Below are positions 53,517 to 64,000 of a stretch of 64,000 nucleotides of DNA, one piece after another (within the stretch, counting starts at the first letter, position 1; each line of letters opens with the position of its first letter). The stretch is taken from NCBI GenBank assembly GCA_021845925.1, contig JAJZUW010000008.1, positions 1-64,000 on the forward strand. The letters are read 5' to 3'. The stretch comes from Pseudomonadota bacterium. GTDB taxonomy: Bacteria; Pseudomonadota; Gammaproteobacteria; Burkholderiales; Sulfuriferulaceae. The notes below the pieces were generated by a model. The model was given only the letters and a program-made list of their open reading frames with translations. It did no database searches and was not told where the DNA came from. The position numbers and the translations under genes were made by a program.

Positions 53517-54813
53517 TCTGCATACTTTTCTGCTGGCACTGCTCCTGCTGCCAGCGCTCGCCCTGGCCGCCGGCAGCCCCAAAGCGCCGGTCACGCCAAT
53601 CGACGACATCGTGGCGGTGGTCAACAGCGATGTGATCACCCAGCACGAACTGGACGAACGTTACGACCGCGCCGTCGCACAGCTGAAACAGCGCGGCATC
53701 CAGGTACCTCCGCGCGATGTTCTCAAACGTCAGCTGCTCGATCGCATGATCAATGACAAGATCCAGCTGCAGTACGCCCAGCAGAGCGGCATTCGTGTCG
53801 ATGCACCAACCCTGGACCGCGCCATCGAAAAAATCGCCGAACAGAACAACATGACCATGGAACAGTTCCGCGCCACCCTGGCCAAACAGGGTGTTCCGTT
53901 CGAAAAATTCAGCTCCGACATCCGCAACGAAATCATCATGACCAGACTGCGCGAGCGCGACGTCAACAACAAGGTTTCGGTGAGCGAATCCGAGGTCGAC
54001 AATTTCCTGGCCACCCGCGCCAAACTGGGCATGGACGAGGAATACCATCTGGCGCACATTGGCATCAACATCCCGGACAATGCCACGCCGCAACAGATTG
54101 CCGCTGCTGCGCAGAAAGCCCAATCCGCCAAACATGAACTGGATCAGGGCGCCGATTTCCGTCAGGTATCGGCCGCCTATTCCGACAGCCCGAACGCGCT
54201 GGAAGGCGGCGACCTTGGCTGGCGAAGTGCTGCGCAGATCCCACCCCAGTACCTCGAACTGATTTCGCACATGAAGCCGGGCGATACCAGCGATGTGCTG
54301 CGCGACAACACAGCTTTCCACATCCTCCGGCTGATCGACAGGCGCGATGCGAGCCAGTCTTCCATCATCCAGCAGACGCATGCCCGGCATATCCTGATCA
54401 AGACCAATGCCATCGTCACCGATGACGATGCCAAAAAGCATCTGGAACAGATCCGCCAGGACATCCTGTCCGGCAAAGCCAAATTTTCCGACATGGCCAA
54501 AAAATACTCTGACGACGGCAGCGCCAGCAAAGGCGGCGACCTCGGCTGGCTGTCTCCGGGCGACACCGTACCGGAATTCGAGAAAGCCATGGATGCGCTC
54601 AAGGTCGGTGAAATCAGCGAGCCGATCAAGTCTCCCTTCGGATATCACCTGATCCAGGTCATCGAACGGCGCCAGAAGGATGTCACCCAGGAAAAAAGAC
54701 GCATCATGGCACGCGACGCCATTTTCCAGCGCAAGCTGGAGCAGGCCACGGAAGACTGGATGCGCGAACTGCGTGACCGTGCCTACGTGGAAATCCGCAC
54801 CCCCGGCAAATGA
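53485..54813 (+). CDS. surA: Periplasmic chaperone / peptidyl-prolyl isomerase SurA
   Basis: 442 residues (ATG 53485; a second in-frame ATG at 53497 begins [20 protein letters not shown] and is equally likely). Signal peptide, SurA N-terminal domain ([40 protein letters not shown]), and two parvulin domains ([20 protein letters not shown] with [40 protein letters not shown] with [20 protein letters not shown]). Guides outer-membrane proteins, including LptD, through the periplasm. Followed by pdxA with a four-base overlap. Confidence 0.95.
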   Translation: MSTAMNSLLRNLHTFLLALLLLPALALAAGSPKAPVTPIDDIVAVVNSDVITQHELDERYDRAVAQLKQRGIQVPPRDVLKRQLLDRMINDKIQLQYAQQSGIRVDAPTLDRAIEKIAEQNNMTMEQFRATLAKQGVPFEKFSSDIRNEIIMTRLRERDVNNKVSVSESEVDNFLATRAKLGMDEEYHLAHIGINIPDNATPQQIAAAAQKAQSAKHELDQGADFRQVSAAYSDSPNALEGGDLGWRSAAQIPPQYLELISHMKPGDTSDVLRDNTAFHILRLIDRRDASQSSIIQQTHARHILIKTNAIVTDDDAKKHLEQIRQDILSGKAKFSDMAKKYSDDGSASKGGDLGWLSPGDTVPEFEKAMDALKVGEISEPIKSPFGYHLIQVIERRQKDVTQEKRRIMARDAIFQRKLEQATEDWMRELRDRAYVEIRTPGK

Positions 54814-55793
54814 CACGCCCGCTGGCCCTGACCGCCGGCGAACCGGCCGGCATTGGTCCTGACCTCTGTATCCAGTGGGCGCAGAGCCGCCGCGACACGC
54901 CGGTGGTGGTACTGGCAGACCGCACCACGCTGCTGGACCGCGCCGGTCTGCTGGGACTGTCCCTGATTCCGGACGCTTACCAGCCCGGCAGGCCACCCAC
55001 CACCGAAGCCGGCCACCTGACGCTGCTCGACCTGCCCCAGGCCAGCCGGACCATTGCCGGCCGGCTTGATCCGGCCAATGCGCGTTTTGTCCTCAACACG
55101 CTCGATCGCGCCATTGACGGCTGTCTTGCCGGCGAGTTTTCTGCCATGGTCACCGCGCCAGTACACAAGGGCATCATCAACGATGCCGGCATCCCTTTCA
55201 CCGGACACACCGAATACCTGGCCGAACGCACGCACACCCCGCATGTGGTGATGATGCTGACCGGGGCCGGCATGCGGGTCGCGCTGGCCAGCACCCATCT
55301 GCCGCTCCGCGCGGTTGCCGACGCGATCACGCCGGACAGTCTGCGTGCAACTCTGCGCATCCTGCATCAGGACCTGGTCAGCCGCTTCCGCATCGCGGAC
55401 CCGCACATCCTGGTTGCCGGACTCAATCCGCATGCCGGCGAGGATGGTCATCTGGGCGACGAAGAAATCCGTGTCATCACCCCGGTACTCGACGAATTGC
55501 GCGCCAGCGGCATGCACCTGACCGGCCCCTTGCCAGCCGACACCCTGTTTCATCCCGCCCGCCTGGCAACAGCCGATGCGGTGCTGGCCATGTACCATGA
55601 CCAGGGGCTGCCGGTGCTCAAGCACGCCAGTTTTGGCGAAGGCATCAACATCACACTGGGCCTGCCAGTCATCCGCACATCAGTTGACCACGGCACGGCA
55701 GTCGATCTGGCCGGCACTGGCCGCGCGGATACCGGCAGCCTGCAGGCAGCCCTGTCTCTGGCGGCAAGACTGGCTTCGGAGGCTGACGCATGA
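54810..55793 (+). CDS. pdxA: 4-hydroxythreonine-4-phosphate dehydrogenase
   Basis: 327 residues. [40 protein letters not shown] (metal His), [19 protein letters not shown] and [20 protein letters not shown] (metal His and substrate residues), and [23 protein letters not shown]-dependent step in the DXP-dependent pyridoxal phosphate pathway. The surA-pdxA-rsmA order is that of E. coli. Overlaps surA and rsmA by four bases each. Confidence 0.96.
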   Translation: MTRPLALTAGEPAGIGPDLCIQWAQSRRDTPVVVLADRTTLLDRAGLLGLSLIPDAYQPGRPPTTEAGHLTLLDLPQASRTIAGRLDPANARFVLNTLDRAIDGCLAGEFSAMVTAPVHKGIINDAGIPFTGHTEYLAERTHTPHVVMMLTGAGMRVALASTHLPLRAVADAITPDSLRATLRILHQDLVSRFRIADPHILVAGLNPHAGEDGHLGDEEIRVITPVLDELRASGMHLTGPLPADTLFHPARLATADAVLAMYHDQGLPVLKHASFGEGINITLGLPVIRTSVDHGTAVDLAGTGRADTGSLQAALSLAARLASEADA

Positions 55794-56563
55794 GCCGGCA
55801 CATTCCCCGAAAACGCTTTGGCCAGCATTTCCTGACCGATCCGGACATCATCTCGGCCATCGTGCACGCCATCAGGCCACGCAGTGGCGAGCATCTGGTC
55901 GAAATCGGCCCGGGTCTTGGTGCACTCACCGTTCCTCTGCTGGAACAGGCCGGCCATCTGACCGTGATCGAACTGGACCGCGACATCGTCGCCCGTCTGC
56001 AAAAACGTTTCCCGCCAGACCGGCTGACCATCCACGCCGGCGACGCACTGACATTCGATTTTGCCAGTCTGCCAGCGCCCCTGCGTCTGGTCGGCAACCT
56101 GCCATACAACATCTCGACCCCGTTGCTGTTCCATCTGGCCGCATTCGCCAGCCGCATCACCGATATCCACGTCATGCTGCAAAAGGAAGTGGTCGATCGC
56201 ATGACTGCTCGCAGCGGAACCGCCGACTATGGCCGGCTGTCCGTCATGCTGCAATACCGGTTCGACATGGAACTGTTGTTTGACGTACCACCCGATGCGT
56301 TCGACCCACCACCCAAAGTGGATTCGGCTGTTGTACGCATGATCCCGCGCAGCCAGGACGAGCAGTCCCGCTGCGATATTGCGGAACTGGAAAAACTGGT
56401 CACCAGCGCTTTTTCACAACGTCGCAAGACCCTGCGCAACACGCTTGGACACCTGATCAGTCCGGATGGCTTCGCCAGTCTCGGCATTGATCCCGGACGC
56501 CGCGCCGAGACGCTGGAACTGGCGGATTTCATCCGCATGACCAATCATCTCGGCAACCATTGA
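55790..56563 (+). CDS. rsmA: 16S rRNA dimethyladenosine transferase RsmA/KsgA
   Basis: 257 residues. [20 protein letters not shown], the SAM loop [20 protein letters not shown], catalytic [18 protein letters not shown] (N-L-P-Y) and [20 protein letters not shown]. Dimethylates two adjacent adenines near the 3' end of 16S rRNA, a late assembly checkpoint; loss gives kasugamycin resistance. Overlaps pdxA by four bases; 22 bases before the YbjN-like gene. Confidence 0.97.
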   Translation: MSRHIPRKRFGQHFLTDPDIISAIVHAIRPRSGEHLVEIGPGLGALTVPLLEQAGHLTVIELDRDIVARLQKRFPPDRLTIHAGDALTFDFASLPAPLRLVGNLPYNISTPLLFHLAAFASRITDIHVMLQKEVVDRMTARSGTADYGRLSVMLQYRFDMELLFDVPPDAFDPPPKVDSAVVRMIPRSQDEQSRCDIAELEKLVTSAFSQRRKTLRNTLGHLISPDGFASLGIDPGRRAETLELADFIRMTNHLGNH

Positions 56564-56585
56564 ACCCGTACACGAGGAAATTCCG

Positions 56586-57056
56586 ATGAACCTGACCGAT
56601 ATCGCAGTGGAATGCCTGCAAACCATGGGCCTGCCGCACACCCGGGTGCCCGGCATGCCGGTGATCAACCTGCCGGTGGACAGCCCGGCCGGCAAACTGA
56701 ACATGTACATTCACAGCCACGAAGCAGCAAGCCGGCTGTTCGTCTATTCGCGTCCGCAGGATCTGCTGGTCCCGCCAGAACGCATCGAAGAAGTGGCCCT
56801 GTTTCTGTGCCGGGCAAATTATGGCCTGCCGCTGGGCAATTTCGAAATCGATCTCAACGATGGCGAATTCAACTTCAAGAACAGTGTAGACGTCAACCAG
56901 GGAGCACTGACTGCCGGCATGGTACAGACACTGATCGTGTTTTCGCTGGAATGCTATGCCCGCTACCTGCCAGGCATCCAGGCAGTGATCGATGGCCAGG
57001 ATGCCAAATCCGCCATCGAAACCATTGATGGCCCGACACGCATCCAGATCCGCTGA
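56586..57056 (+). CDS. YbjN domain protein
   Basis: 156 residues. A small alpha/beta domain with LFVYSRPQDLLVPPERIEEV, the LCRANYGLPLGNFEIDLNDG block, FNFKNSVDVNQGALTAGMVQ and CYARYLPGIQAVIDGQDAK, as in YbjN-domain proteins (type III secretion chaperone-like fold). The family is linked to regulation and stress in E. coli, but no activity is defined. No signal peptide. GAGGAAATTCCG precedes the ATG. Seven bases before the AddA-like gene. Confidence 0.75.
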   Translation: MNLTDIAVECLQTMGLPHTRVPGMPVINLPVDSPAGKLNMYIHSHEAASRLFVYSRPQDLLVPPERIEEVALFLCRANYGLPLGNFEIDLNDGEFNFKNSVDVNQGALTAGMVQTLIVFSLECYARYLPGIQAVIDGQDAKSAIETIDGPTRIQIR

Positions 57057-57062
57057 GCATTC

Positions 57063-60000
57063 ATGCCTGGAAACACGCAGGACGACTCCCTGCGACAGAT
57101 CACCCTGACTGCTCTCGATCCGGCGCGTCCGGTGATTGTGGAAGCCTGTGCCGGCAGTGGCAAAACCTGGCTGCTGGTGTCGCGCATGGTCAGGCTGTTG
57201 CTGGAGGGTGCAGACCCTTCGTCGATTCTGGCCATTACGTTCACCCGCAAGGCCGCCGGCGAAATGCGGCAACGCCTGCACGGCTGGCTTGAATGGTGTG
57301 CCATGGCCAGCACGGCGGATCTGACCAGCTTTCTGACCGAACGCGGCATCAGCGAAGCAGCCATGCCCGCCGCGCTGGCCCGGGCACCCAGACTGTTTGA
57401 ACAGCTGATCAACGCCCACCCGGGCATCCGCATCCAGACGTTTCATGCCTGGTTCCAGGAACTGGTCCAGCGTGCGCCGGTGTCGAGCGGATACGCCGGT
57501 TTCACGCTCACCGAACAGACCTCCGCCCTGCGCGAACGCGCCTGGCAGACGTTCATCCGTCAACCGGATAGCCCGGCCATCCAGGCATTCAACAGACTGC
57601 TGCGCACGATCGGCAACCACAATACCCGTCAGTTGCTGGATCAGTTTCTGGCCGCCCGCAACAACTGGCTGGCCTGGACCGAAGGCATGGCCGATCCACT
57701 GGCGTACGCGCGCCAGTATTTTGGCCAGCTCGGCCAGATCACAGGCGTCGACCCCAGGCAGAAACTGGTCGATCAGCCAGCATTTCTCGCTGAAGCCAGC
57801 ACTTACATTCAACTTCTGGACCAGGGCACAGACGCACGCAGGCAGATCGCAGCCCGGCTGTCATCCGGCATCGACAGTTCGCAACCCTGGCAGAACCGCT
57901 TTGAGCAGTTGCGCCAGGCCGTCCTCAAGGAAAACGGCGAAATCCGGGCCAACGTGATCAAGGAAACCGCCAAACCGGCCGGCCTGCATGCACTGCATGT
58001 CCAGATCGGCGAACAGCTACGCCAGGCTCTGGTCGCCTGGCAGGACCAGCAGACTGCTTCCATGAACCTGGATGTGATCGAAGCCGGGCAGGGTTATCTG
58101 CAAGTGTGGCAGGATATCAAGCGCCAGCAGCGGGTACTGGATTTTGACGACATCGAGTGGCTGACCCATCGCATGCTTGCCGACGACAGTCTGGCCGGCT
58201 ACCTGCTGGTACGTCTGGATGCGCGCTACCGCCATTTGCTGCTAGACGAGTTTCAGGACACCAATCCCCTGCAATGGCGTATCCTGCAGGCATGGCTGCA
58301 CGCCAGCGGCAGCCATGAAACCGGTCCTGGCCTGTTTGTCGTGGGTGATCCCAAGCAATCGATTTACCGTTTCCGTGGCGCGCAAAGTGGCCTGTTCGAA
58401 CAGGCCGCCCACAGTCTGCACCACAGCGGCGCCAGCTGGCTCAGGTTCAACCACAGCCGCCGCCTGAGCCAGTCGGTGCTGAAAGCGGTGAATCTCACCC
58501 TGGCCGGCAGCATGGTTCATTTTGAGCCGCACACCGGCGAAGACAGCCGTGGCACCGGTCTGGTCAAGGTGCTGCCGCTGGCCGTGCTGTCAGCCCGACC
58601 GGAAAGCAACCGTACACATTGCCGCAACCCGCTCGACAGCCCAGCGCCGGAAAACGAACGCACCAATGCCAGAATTGCCGAAGCAGACCAGCTGGTCACC
58701 GGCATTCGCCAGATGACCGGCCACTGGTTGATACCCGATTCGCACGGCACCCGACCGGTCGAATACCGGGACATTCTGTTGCTGGTGCGCAACCGGACCC
58801 ATCTCGAAACATACGAAACCGCCTTGCGCGAGGCCGGTCTGCCGTTCCGCCGCTCCAGTCGTGGCGGTTTGCTGTCCACACTGGAAGCGCAGGACATGCT
58901 TGCCATCCTGCGTGCGCTGTCCAATCCGGCAGATGACCTGGCCGTTGCCCATGCCTTGCGTTGTCCGGTGTTCGGCTGCACGGACGATGACCTGCAACGC
59001 GTGCGCCGGCATCTGACCAGCAGCCAGACAACCGGCTGGCTGGCGGCTATGGACACACTCGACAATCCCGGTGCGCAACTGGCCCGCGCCAGGCAGCTGT
59101 TACAAAGCTGGCGCATGGCTGCGCGGCAGTTGCCAGTGCATGACCTGATCGACCGCATCCAGTCCGAGGGCAATCTGCCGGAGTGCTATGCCAGCCAGAC
59201 TCCTGTCACGCTGATGCCGGGTGTGCGCGCCAATCTGGCCGGCATAGCTGGCCTGGCCCTGGAATGGGAGGGTGGTCGCTATCCCAGTCTGCCTGCGTTT
59301 CTCAGGCACCTGCGCCGTCTCGCCCTGCACAACGACGACAGCCAGGAAGACGATGACGGACTATCCGACAGCATCCGCATCCACACAGTGCATGGCGCAA
59401 AAGGACTGGAAGCGCCAGTGGTCTGGCTACTGGACAGCGGACGGCACAAACCGTCTGACAATAGCTGGCAAACCCTGGTTGACTGGCCGGCACAGGCAGA
59501 ACGGCCGCTGCATTTTTCCATGACCGGCAACAAGGACTGGCGAGCCAGCTGGCAACGCAGCATCCAGGAACGCCAGGCCACGCTGAATGAGATTGAACAG
59601 CGCAACCTGTTGTACGTGGCCATGACCCGTGCGCGCGATATTCTCATCGTATCGGCGCCGCCACAATCCACACCGGGTGGCTGGCACGCGGAAATTGCCG
59701 TTGCGCTCGGAGGTAGCAGTGAAACCGGGGCGCAACTGGGTGCGCCAATAATCAGCGAATTCCAGGCCGATTCAGGCCCTGACGTTCCCGTCCTGCCTGT
59801 CGTCGGGCAGCTGCCAGTTCGGTACCCAGCTACCGGAAACCGGCGTGACAGCGATAATCCGGCCAGCCGTTTTGGCAGTTTCGTGCATGAACTGCTGGAA
59901 CACGCAGTCCCGCCGGCGCCCCAGACCGACAGTCTGGCAAGACGTTACGGCCACCATCCCGACTGGCACCGGGCCTGGGCTATCTGTCAGCGCATCCTGC

Positions 60001-60299
60001 AAGCAGAACACCTGCGTCATTTTTTTGATCCAAACGCTTATGTGCGTGCCGACAACGAACTGAGCTGGGTGCGCGCCGATGGCAAAATTGGCCGCATCGA
60101 CCGACTGGTCGAGTTTTCCACCGAAATATGGATTCTGGATTACAAAACTGGGCACGTTGAAACAGCAGAAAGCCGTTATGCAGAACAGCTGCTGGAATAC
60201 CGGGACGTAATACAGCACTGCCTGGCAGGCAAACCGGTGCGTTGCGCACTGATCACCCACCAGGCGGAATTGGTGGAAATGACGCCGAAAACCACCTGA
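57063..60299 (+). CDS. addA: UvrD/Rep-type helicase-nuclease (AddA/RecB-like)
   Basis: 1078 residues. Superfamily 1 motifs in order: Walker A VIVEACAGSGKTWLLVSRMV (Lys34), Ia ITFTRKAAGEMRQRL, II HLLLDEFQDTNPLQWRILQ, III GDPKQSIYRFRGAQSGLFEQ, V HTVHGAKGLEAPVVWLLDS and VI LLYVAMTRARDILIVSAPP. The C-terminus holds a PD-(D/E)XK nuclease (FGSFVHELLEHA and WILDYKTGHVETAESRYAEQ with QLLEY). AddA acts with AddB in recombinational repair of double-strand breaks. No AddB, RecC or RecD gene is adjacent; next to it are YbjN-like and convergent glyS. The start ATG at 57063 is the first in-frame Met. Confidence 0.88.
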   Translation: MPGNTQDDSLRQITLTALDPARPVIVEACAGSGKTWLLVSRMVRLLLEGADPSSILAITFTRKAAGEMRQRLHGWLEWCAMASTADLTSFLTERGISEAAMPAALARAPRLFEQLINAHPGIRIQTFHAWFQELVQRAPVSSGYAGFTLTEQTSALRERAWQTFIRQPDSPAIQAFNRLLRTIGNHNTRQLLDQFLAARNNWLAWTEGMADPLAYARQYFGQLGQITGVDPRQKLVDQPAFLAEASTYIQLLDQGTDARRQIAARLSSGIDSSQPWQNRFEQLRQAVLKENGEIRANVIKETAKPAGLHALHVQIGEQLRQALVAWQDQQTASMNLDVIEAGQGYLQVWQDIKRQQRVLDFDDIEWLTHRMLADDSLAGYLLVRLDARYRHLLLDEFQDTNPLQWRILQAWLHASGSHETGPGLFVVGDPKQSIYRFRGAQSGLFEQAAHSLHHSGASWLRFNHSRRLSQSVLKAVNLTLAGSMVHFEPHTGEDSRGTGLVKVLPLAVLSARPESNRTHCRNPLDSPAPENERTNARIAEADQLVTGIRQMTGHWLIPDSHGTRPVEYRDILLLVRNRTHLETYETALREAGLPFRRSSRGGLLSTLEAQDMLAILRALSNPADDLAVAHALRCPVFGCTDDDLQRVRRHLTSSQTTGWLAAMDTLDNPGAQLARARQLLQSWRMAARQLPVHDLIDRIQSEGNLPECYASQTPVTLMPGVRANLAGIAGLALEWEGGRYPSLPAFLRHLRRLALHNDDSQEDDDGLSDSIRIHTVHGAKGLEAPVVWLLDSGRHKPSDNSWQTLVDWPAQAERPLHFSMTGNKDWRASWQRSIQERQATLNEIEQRNLLYVAMTRARDILIVSAPPQSTPGGWHAEIAVALGGSSETGAQLGAPIISEFQADSGPDVPVLPVVGQLPVRYPATGNRRDSDNPASRFGSFVHELLEHAVPPAPQTDSLARRYGHHPDWHRAWAICQRILQAEHLRHFFDPNAYVRADNELSWVRADGKIGRIDRLVEFSTEIWILDYKTGHVETAESRYAEQLLEYRDVIQHCLAGKPVRCALITHQAELVEMTPKTT

Positions 60300-60341
60300 A
60301 ACGGCGACGCGCGCCTCGCCCGCACCGCCATTGGCATCGAC

Positions 60342-62411
60342 TCAGAGCATGCCGATGTCCGCCACAGAATTCAGCAGATTGCCAAGTTCGTGCAGCAAGG
60401 CCAGTCGATTGTTGCGGACGGGCACATCGTCCACCATGACCATTACCTGATCAAAAAAATCATCCACCACCGAGCGCAATCCGGCCATCGCCGTCAGTGC
60501 ATCGGCATAGCTGGCATCAGCCACCCAGACCTGCAGGCGTGGTCGCAATTCAATGATACTGGCAAACAGCGCCTGCTCCGCCGGCAGGGCAAACAAACTC
60601 TCGTTGACACCAGGCAGACTGGCATCCGTCTTTTTCAACAGATTTTGCACCCGCTTGTTGGCAGCCGCCAGGGCCGGCGCTTCCGGCAGCTGACGGAAAC
60701 GATCCAGCGCGTCCAGACGGCGCATCGCATCGTCCATCCGGTCAGACTGACGCGCCAGCACGGCTTCAATGGCCTGGATGTCATGGCCCCGTTCGCGCAG
60801 GTAGTTGCGCAAACGATCGAGCAGGAATTCATGCACCGATGCCTTCACTGCTTCATCCAGCCGACCGGATGGAAACGCAGCGAACGCCTGTGCCACCAGC
60901 TGGCGCAGCGACAGCGATAACGGTGTTTCCAGCACGATGCGCAACACGCCCAGTGCCGCGCGTCGCAGACCAAACGGATCCTTGTCGCCGGTTGGCAACT
61001 GCCCGATGCCAAAAATACCGACCAGGGTATCCAGCTTGTCTGCCAGCGCCACCGCGATGGCAATCGGGCCTTGTGGCAGACCGTCTCCGGCAAAGCGTGG
61101 CAGGTAATGGGCGGCAATGGCATCGGCCACTTCTGCCGGTTCGCCGTCAAAACCGGCGTAATACCGCCCCATGATGCCCTGCAGCTCTGGAAATTCGCCG
61201 ACCATGTCAGTCAGCAGATCAGCCTTGGCCAGACGGGCCGCACGCGCGGCCAGCCCTTCATCGGACCCCAGACTGATGGCAATGGCCGCCGCGCAGGCGG
61301 TCAACCGTTCAACCCGGTCCAGCTGGCTGCCCAGCTGGTTGTGGTACACCACACTGGCCAGCCGGTCCACCCGGCTGGCCAAGGTTTGACGCCTGTCCTG
61401 CTCAAAGAAAAATCGCGCATCCGACAACCGCGCACGCAGTACCCGCTCGTTGCCATGCACAATGTGTTGCGGATCATCAATGCGCAGATTGGAGACCACC
61501 AAAAATGCCGCCTGCAAACGGCCAGCCGCGTCAGTCAGCGGAAAATACTTCTGGTGCTGCTTCATCGACAGGATCAGACACTCTTGCGGCACAGCCAGAA
61601 AATCGGCACTGAATTCGCCACGATACACTGCCGGCCATTCCACCAATGCAGTCACTTCATCCAGCAGCGCATCGTCCTGCAAGACCTGCAGGCTGCCGGC
61701 TTTTTCCTGCAATTGCTGGCGAATGAAGGTTTTTCTTTCGTCAAAGCTGGCGATCACCCTGCCTTGTTCGCGCAATGTCGCGGCGTAGCTGTCTGCATCG
61801 GTCAGCGCAATGTCGCCGGCAGACTGGAAACGGTGACCACGCGTGTGGCGGCTGCTGGTCAGCCCAAGCACCTGGCCAGGCACCACTGTCTCGCCATGCA
61901 GCATGACCAGACCATGCAGCGGACGCACAAACTCGACGTCCAGACTGCCCCAGCGCATGCGTTTGGGCACCGGCAAGGCTGCCAGCGCTTCGTGCACCAT
62001 AGCCGGCAGACGGTCGGCCAGCGGCTCTCCCGGTCGGACAGACCGCCAGACAAAGCATTCCTGCTTGCCATCGTGCATGGTCTGCAGGTCAGCCACTTCC
62101 ACCGCACAGGAGCGGGCGAAGCCAAGCAAGGCCTGGGTTGGTTGGCCGTCCTTCATGCCGGCAGCCACCGACGGGCCCTTGCGCTCGATCGCACGCTCGG
62201 CCGAAACCGATTGCACGCCGGCGATGCTCACAGCCAGCCGGCGTGGTGTTGCATACACCGTCGTCTTTATTTCGCCACCGGGCAGATAATGCTCAGCCAC
62301 CAGATGGTCCGACAGAAACATGGCAAACGCATCGGCAAGCCGTGCCAAAGCCCTGGGCGGCAACTCTTCGGTGAGGATTTCCACCAGCAGGGTGGCGCTG
62401 ATCTCAGACAT
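60342..62411 (-). CDS. glyS: Glycyl-tRNA synthetase beta subunit
   Basis: 689 residues from ATG 62411 ([20 protein letters not shown]), with AGGGG nine bases upstream; another ATG at 62417 sits inside that site's spacing. [12 protein letters not shown]-like N-terminal block, [60 protein letters not shown] and [20 protein letters not shown] are all typical, and the C-terminal DALRD-like anticodon region is present. Works as alpha2beta2 with GlyQ. Overlaps glyQ by eight bases. Confidence 0.96.
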   Translation of the reverse strand: MSEISATLLVEILTEELPPRALARLADAFAMFLSDHLVAEHYLPGGEIKTTVYATPRRLAVSIAGVQSVSAERAIERKGPSVAAGMKDGQPTQALLGFARSCAVEVADLQTMHDGKQECFVWRSVRPGEPLADRLPAMVHEALAALPVPKRMRWGSLDVEFVRPLHGLVMLHGETVVPGQVLGLTSSRHTRGHRFQSAGDIALTDADSYAATLREQGRVIASFDERKTFIRQQLQEKAGSLQVLQDDALLDEVTALVEWPAVYRGEFSADFLAVPQECLILSMKQHQKYFPLTDAAGRLQAAFLVVSNLRIDDPQHIVHGNERVLRARLSDARFFFEQDRRQTLASRVDRLASVVYHNQLGSQLDRVERLTACAAAIAISLGSDEGLAARAARLAKADLLTDMVGEFPELQGIMGRYYAGFDGEPAEVADAIAAHYLPRFAGDGLPQGPIAIAVALADKLDTLVGIFGIGQLPTGDKDPFGLRRAALGVLRIVLETPLSLSLRQLVAQAFAAFPSGRLDEAVKASVHEFLLDRLRNYLRERGHDIQAIEAVLARQSDRMDDAMRRLDALDRFRQLPEAPALAAANKRVQNLLKKTDASLPGVNESLFALPAEQALFASIIELRPRLQVWVADASYADALTAMAGLRSVVDDFFDQVMVMVDDVPVRNNRLALLHELGNLLNSVADIGML

Positions 62412-63291
62412 GGTCATTCCCCTGTTTCAGCATCGGGAAACCCAGTGCTTCGCGTGAATCGTAATACGCCTTGGCCACTTTGCGGGCCAGCGTACGCACC
62501 CTGGCAATGTAGGCCGCGCGTTCGGTCACCGAAATGGCGCCACGCGCGTCGAGCAGGTTGAAAGTGTGCGAACACTTCATGACCATTTCGAAGCCAGGCA
62601 GGGCCAGGCCGGCATCCATCAGGCGGGCGGCTTCGCGTTCGTAATCGTTGAACTGGCGCAACAGCCAGGCCGGGTCGGACAGCTCGAAATTGTAACGCGA
62701 CTGTTCCACCTCGTTCTGGTGATAGACATCGCCATAACTGACGCCATCGGTCCACACCAGGTCATACACGTTTTCAACGCCCTGCAGGTACATCGCCAGC
62801 CGTTCCAGGCCGTAGGTAATCTCGCCCAGCACCGGCTTGCAGGCCAAACCACCCACTTCCTGAAAATAGGTGAACTGGGTCACTTCCATGCCATTCAGCC
62901 AGACTTCCCAGCCCAGACCCCAGGCACCCAGCGAGGGCGATTCCCAGTCATCTTCGACAAAGCGGATGTCATGCACCGCCGGATCAACGCCAAGCTCGCG
63001 CAGGCTGTCCAGATAGAGGTCCTGGATATTGTTCGGACTGGGCTTCAGCACCACCTGAAACTGGTAATAATGCTGCAGGCGATTCGGATTTTCACCATAG
63101 CGACCATCCTTTGGACGGCGCGATGGCTGCACGAAAGCCGCCTGCCACGGTTCCGGACCGAGCGCACGCAGGAAGGTGGCAGTATGGAAGGTGCCGGCAC
63201 CCATTTCCATGTCGTAAGGTTGCAGCAGCACGCAACCTTGTCTGCCCCAGAATTGTTGCAACCGCAGGATGATGTCCTGAAACCCTTGCAT
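62404..63291 (-). CDS. glyQ: Glycyl-tRNA synthetase alpha subunit
   Basis: 295 residues from ATG 63291 ([20 protein letters not shown]); the frame remains open upstream, but family members start here. [60 protein letters not shown] and [20 protein letters not shown] are class II catalytic-domain hallmarks. Charges tRNA-Gly together with GlyS. Only a weak ribosome site precedes it. Confidence 0.97.
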   Translation of the reverse strand: MQGFQDIILRLQQFWGRQGCVLLQPYDMEMGAGTFHTATFLRALGPEPWQAAFVQPSRRPKDGRYGENPNRLQHYYQFQVVLKPSPNNIQDLYLDSLRELGVDPAVHDIRFVEDDWESPSLGAWGLGWEVWLNGMEVTQFTYFQEVGGLACKPVLGEITYGLERLAMYLQGVENVYDLVWTDGVSYGDVYHQNEVEQSRYNFELSDPAWLLRQFNDYEREAARLMDAGLALPGFEMVMKCSHTFNLLDARGAISVTERAAYIARVRTLARKVAKAYYDSREALGFPMLKQGNDHV

Positions 63292-63377
63292 GATGACCAC
63301 TTGAAGGCAAAAGCGTGATTTTACCGCAGTTCGGCAGGATTTTGACATTCCGCCGCCAGCATTCTGCAGCTGGCCGG

Positions 63378-64000
63378 TCAGAGCTGCAGGGTTGCCACCA
63401 TGCCGCCACCCGGCCGTAAAGACAGGCCGAGCTGCCAGCCATTGGCCTGCGCCAGCTGGCGGGCGATGGCCAGACCAAGACCGCTGCCGCCGGTCGCCAG
63501 GTTGCGTGATTGTTCCAGCCGATAGAATGGCCGGAACACAGCCTGCATCTGATCTGGCGGAATCCCGGGTCCCCGGTCCATGATCTCGACCAGACATCCT
63601 CCGCCACTCTGCCGGCAGCTCACTTCAACTCTGGCCTGCTCTCCCGGCGCATGTCCGTAGCGGATGGCATTTTCGATCAGGTTGCTCACGATGCGTTGCA
63701 TGGCCTGGACGGCAACCTCATTCGAGCAGGCATCTCCGGGCAACAACCGCACATCTGCGCCACTACGCCGCGCATCTTCCACCCATTGTGCCAGCAGAGG
63801 CCGGATATCCTGGCGGACCAGTTGCTCCTGCTGCATGCCGCGTGCCAGCTCCAGAAACCCGCCAATCAGCTGATTCATCTGTTCCAGATCCCGTTCGATG
63901 CGGGACACCAGATCCGGATCGGTGAGTTCCGGCAACATGGCCACTGCCAGCCGCATGCGGGCAATCGGCGTGCGCAGGTCATGCGAGATGCCCGCCAGCA
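63378..64000 (-). CDS. Sensor histidine kinase (EnvZ-like), 3' part only
   Basis: About 207 codons, entering from the right edge of the window; the frame is open to base 64000, so the gene begins outside. It starts within HisKA ([20 protein letters not shown], phospho-acceptor His), then [14 protein letters not shown] and the HATPase domain with N box [18 protein letters not shown]1 [12 protein letters not shown] and G2 [15 protein letters not shown]. The HAMP-HisKA style resembles EnvZ. The sensor domain and partner regulator are not visible. 86 bases downstream of its stop begins glyQ. Confidence 0.9.
   Translation of the reverse strand, partial: LAGISHDLRTPIARMRLAVAMLPELTDPDLVSRIERDLEQMNQLIGGFLELARGMQQEQLVRQDIRPLLAQWVEDARRSGADVRLLPGDACSNEVAVQAMQRIVSNLIENAIRYGHAPGEQARVEVSCRQSGGGCLVEIMDRGPGIPPDQMQAVFRPFYRLEQSRNLATGGSGLGLAIARQLAQANGWQLGLSLRPGGGMVATLQL

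Noticed and set aside
53503-54996. 497-codon open frame on the minus strand over surA
   Set aside because: Antisense shadow produced by the GC-rich codon pattern of surA; no family likeness.
61071-62561. 496-codon open frame on the plus strand over glyS
   Set aside because: Antisense shadow of a conserved synthetase gene; composition is rich in Gln/His/Arg, without recognisable domains or ribosome site.
1-64000. CRISPR arrays, tRNA or rRNA genes, phage or integrase genes
   Set aside because: No regular spacer-repeat pattern, no tRNA-like CCA or anticodon stem-loop arrangement, and no phage structural or integrase motifs were recognised by reading; a tRNAscan or CRISPR-finder run would settle this.

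Overview
The window is chromosomal DNA from a Gram-negative bacterium, most likely a betaproteobacterium. The reasons are an exopolysaccharide (EPS) cluster of the Methylobacillus 'methanolan' (eps) type with an exosortase, the order lptD-surA-pdxA-rsmA, a pepP-ubiH-ubiI-like-dsbC block, an amgK-murU pair and a type A RNase P RNA. No genus can be assigned from the sequence alone.

Region by region: (1) 1-3.1 kb is a degraded mobile-element zone. It holds pieces of two insertion sequences, an AT-rich GT-C type membrane glycosyltransferase, and a HAD domain cut from a HAD-UbiA fusion protein by an IS remnant. (2) 3.2-33.7 kb is one large EPS and protein-sorting locus. A leftward block (12971 to 3230) encodes an acyltransferase, EpsE-like export protein, EpsL-like outer-membrane protein, EpsF-like chain-length protein, EpsG-like tyrosine kinase, a PrsT-like TPR lipoprotein and a secreted glycoside hydrolase-like enzyme. 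A rightward block (13131 to 18271) encodes a serine acetyltransferase and four glycosyltransferases, one fused to a STAS domain. Next come a leftward gene for a protein with an exosortase sorting tail, and a rightward block (19515 to 29311) with the EpsA-type LuxR regulator, an exosortase-EpsI fusion, a Wzx-like flippase, glycosyltransferases, a sulfotransferase, a Wzy/ligase-like protein and a second GT-C protein. galE (leftward), the WcaJ/EpsB-type initiating transferase, a 59-residue protein with a sorting-signal-like tail, a degenerate PAP2 protein and an EpsD-type foldase lipoprotein complete the locus. (3) 33.8-37.4 kb has a two-component system, rnpB, a TonB-like protein and apaG. (4) 37.5-42.9 kb is rpe-gph-trpE-trpG-trpD-trpC. 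(5) 51.1 down to 42.9 kb (leftward) is amgK-murU-hypothetical-pepP-ubiH-ubiI-like-dsbC-methyltransferase-GT4. (6) 51.2-60.3 kb is lptD-surA-pdxA-rsmA-ybjN-like-addA-like. (7) 63.3-60.3 kb is glyQ-glyS (leftward), followed by a histidine kinase that runs off the right edge.

How the EPS genes fit together (inference from families): the WcaJ/EpsB protein loads the first sugar phosphate on undecaprenyl phosphate. The GT4, GT2, WecG-STAS and other transferases extend the repeat unit, and serine acetyltransferase, acyltransferase and sulfotransferase activities may decorate it. The flippase and Wzy-like protein move and polymerise it, EpsF/EpsG control chain length, and EpsE/EpsL export it. The exosortase handles proteins with a C-terminal sorting tail, for which two genes are visible here: the 257-residue protein and, more speculatively, the 59-residue one.

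The most interesting items are the tiny sorting-tail gene at 31953-32132, the WecG-STAS fusion, the sulfotransferase inside an exosortase-linked EPS locus, and the inverted repeats placed in front of the EPS transcription units. All statements rest on reading the sequence; no database search was run.
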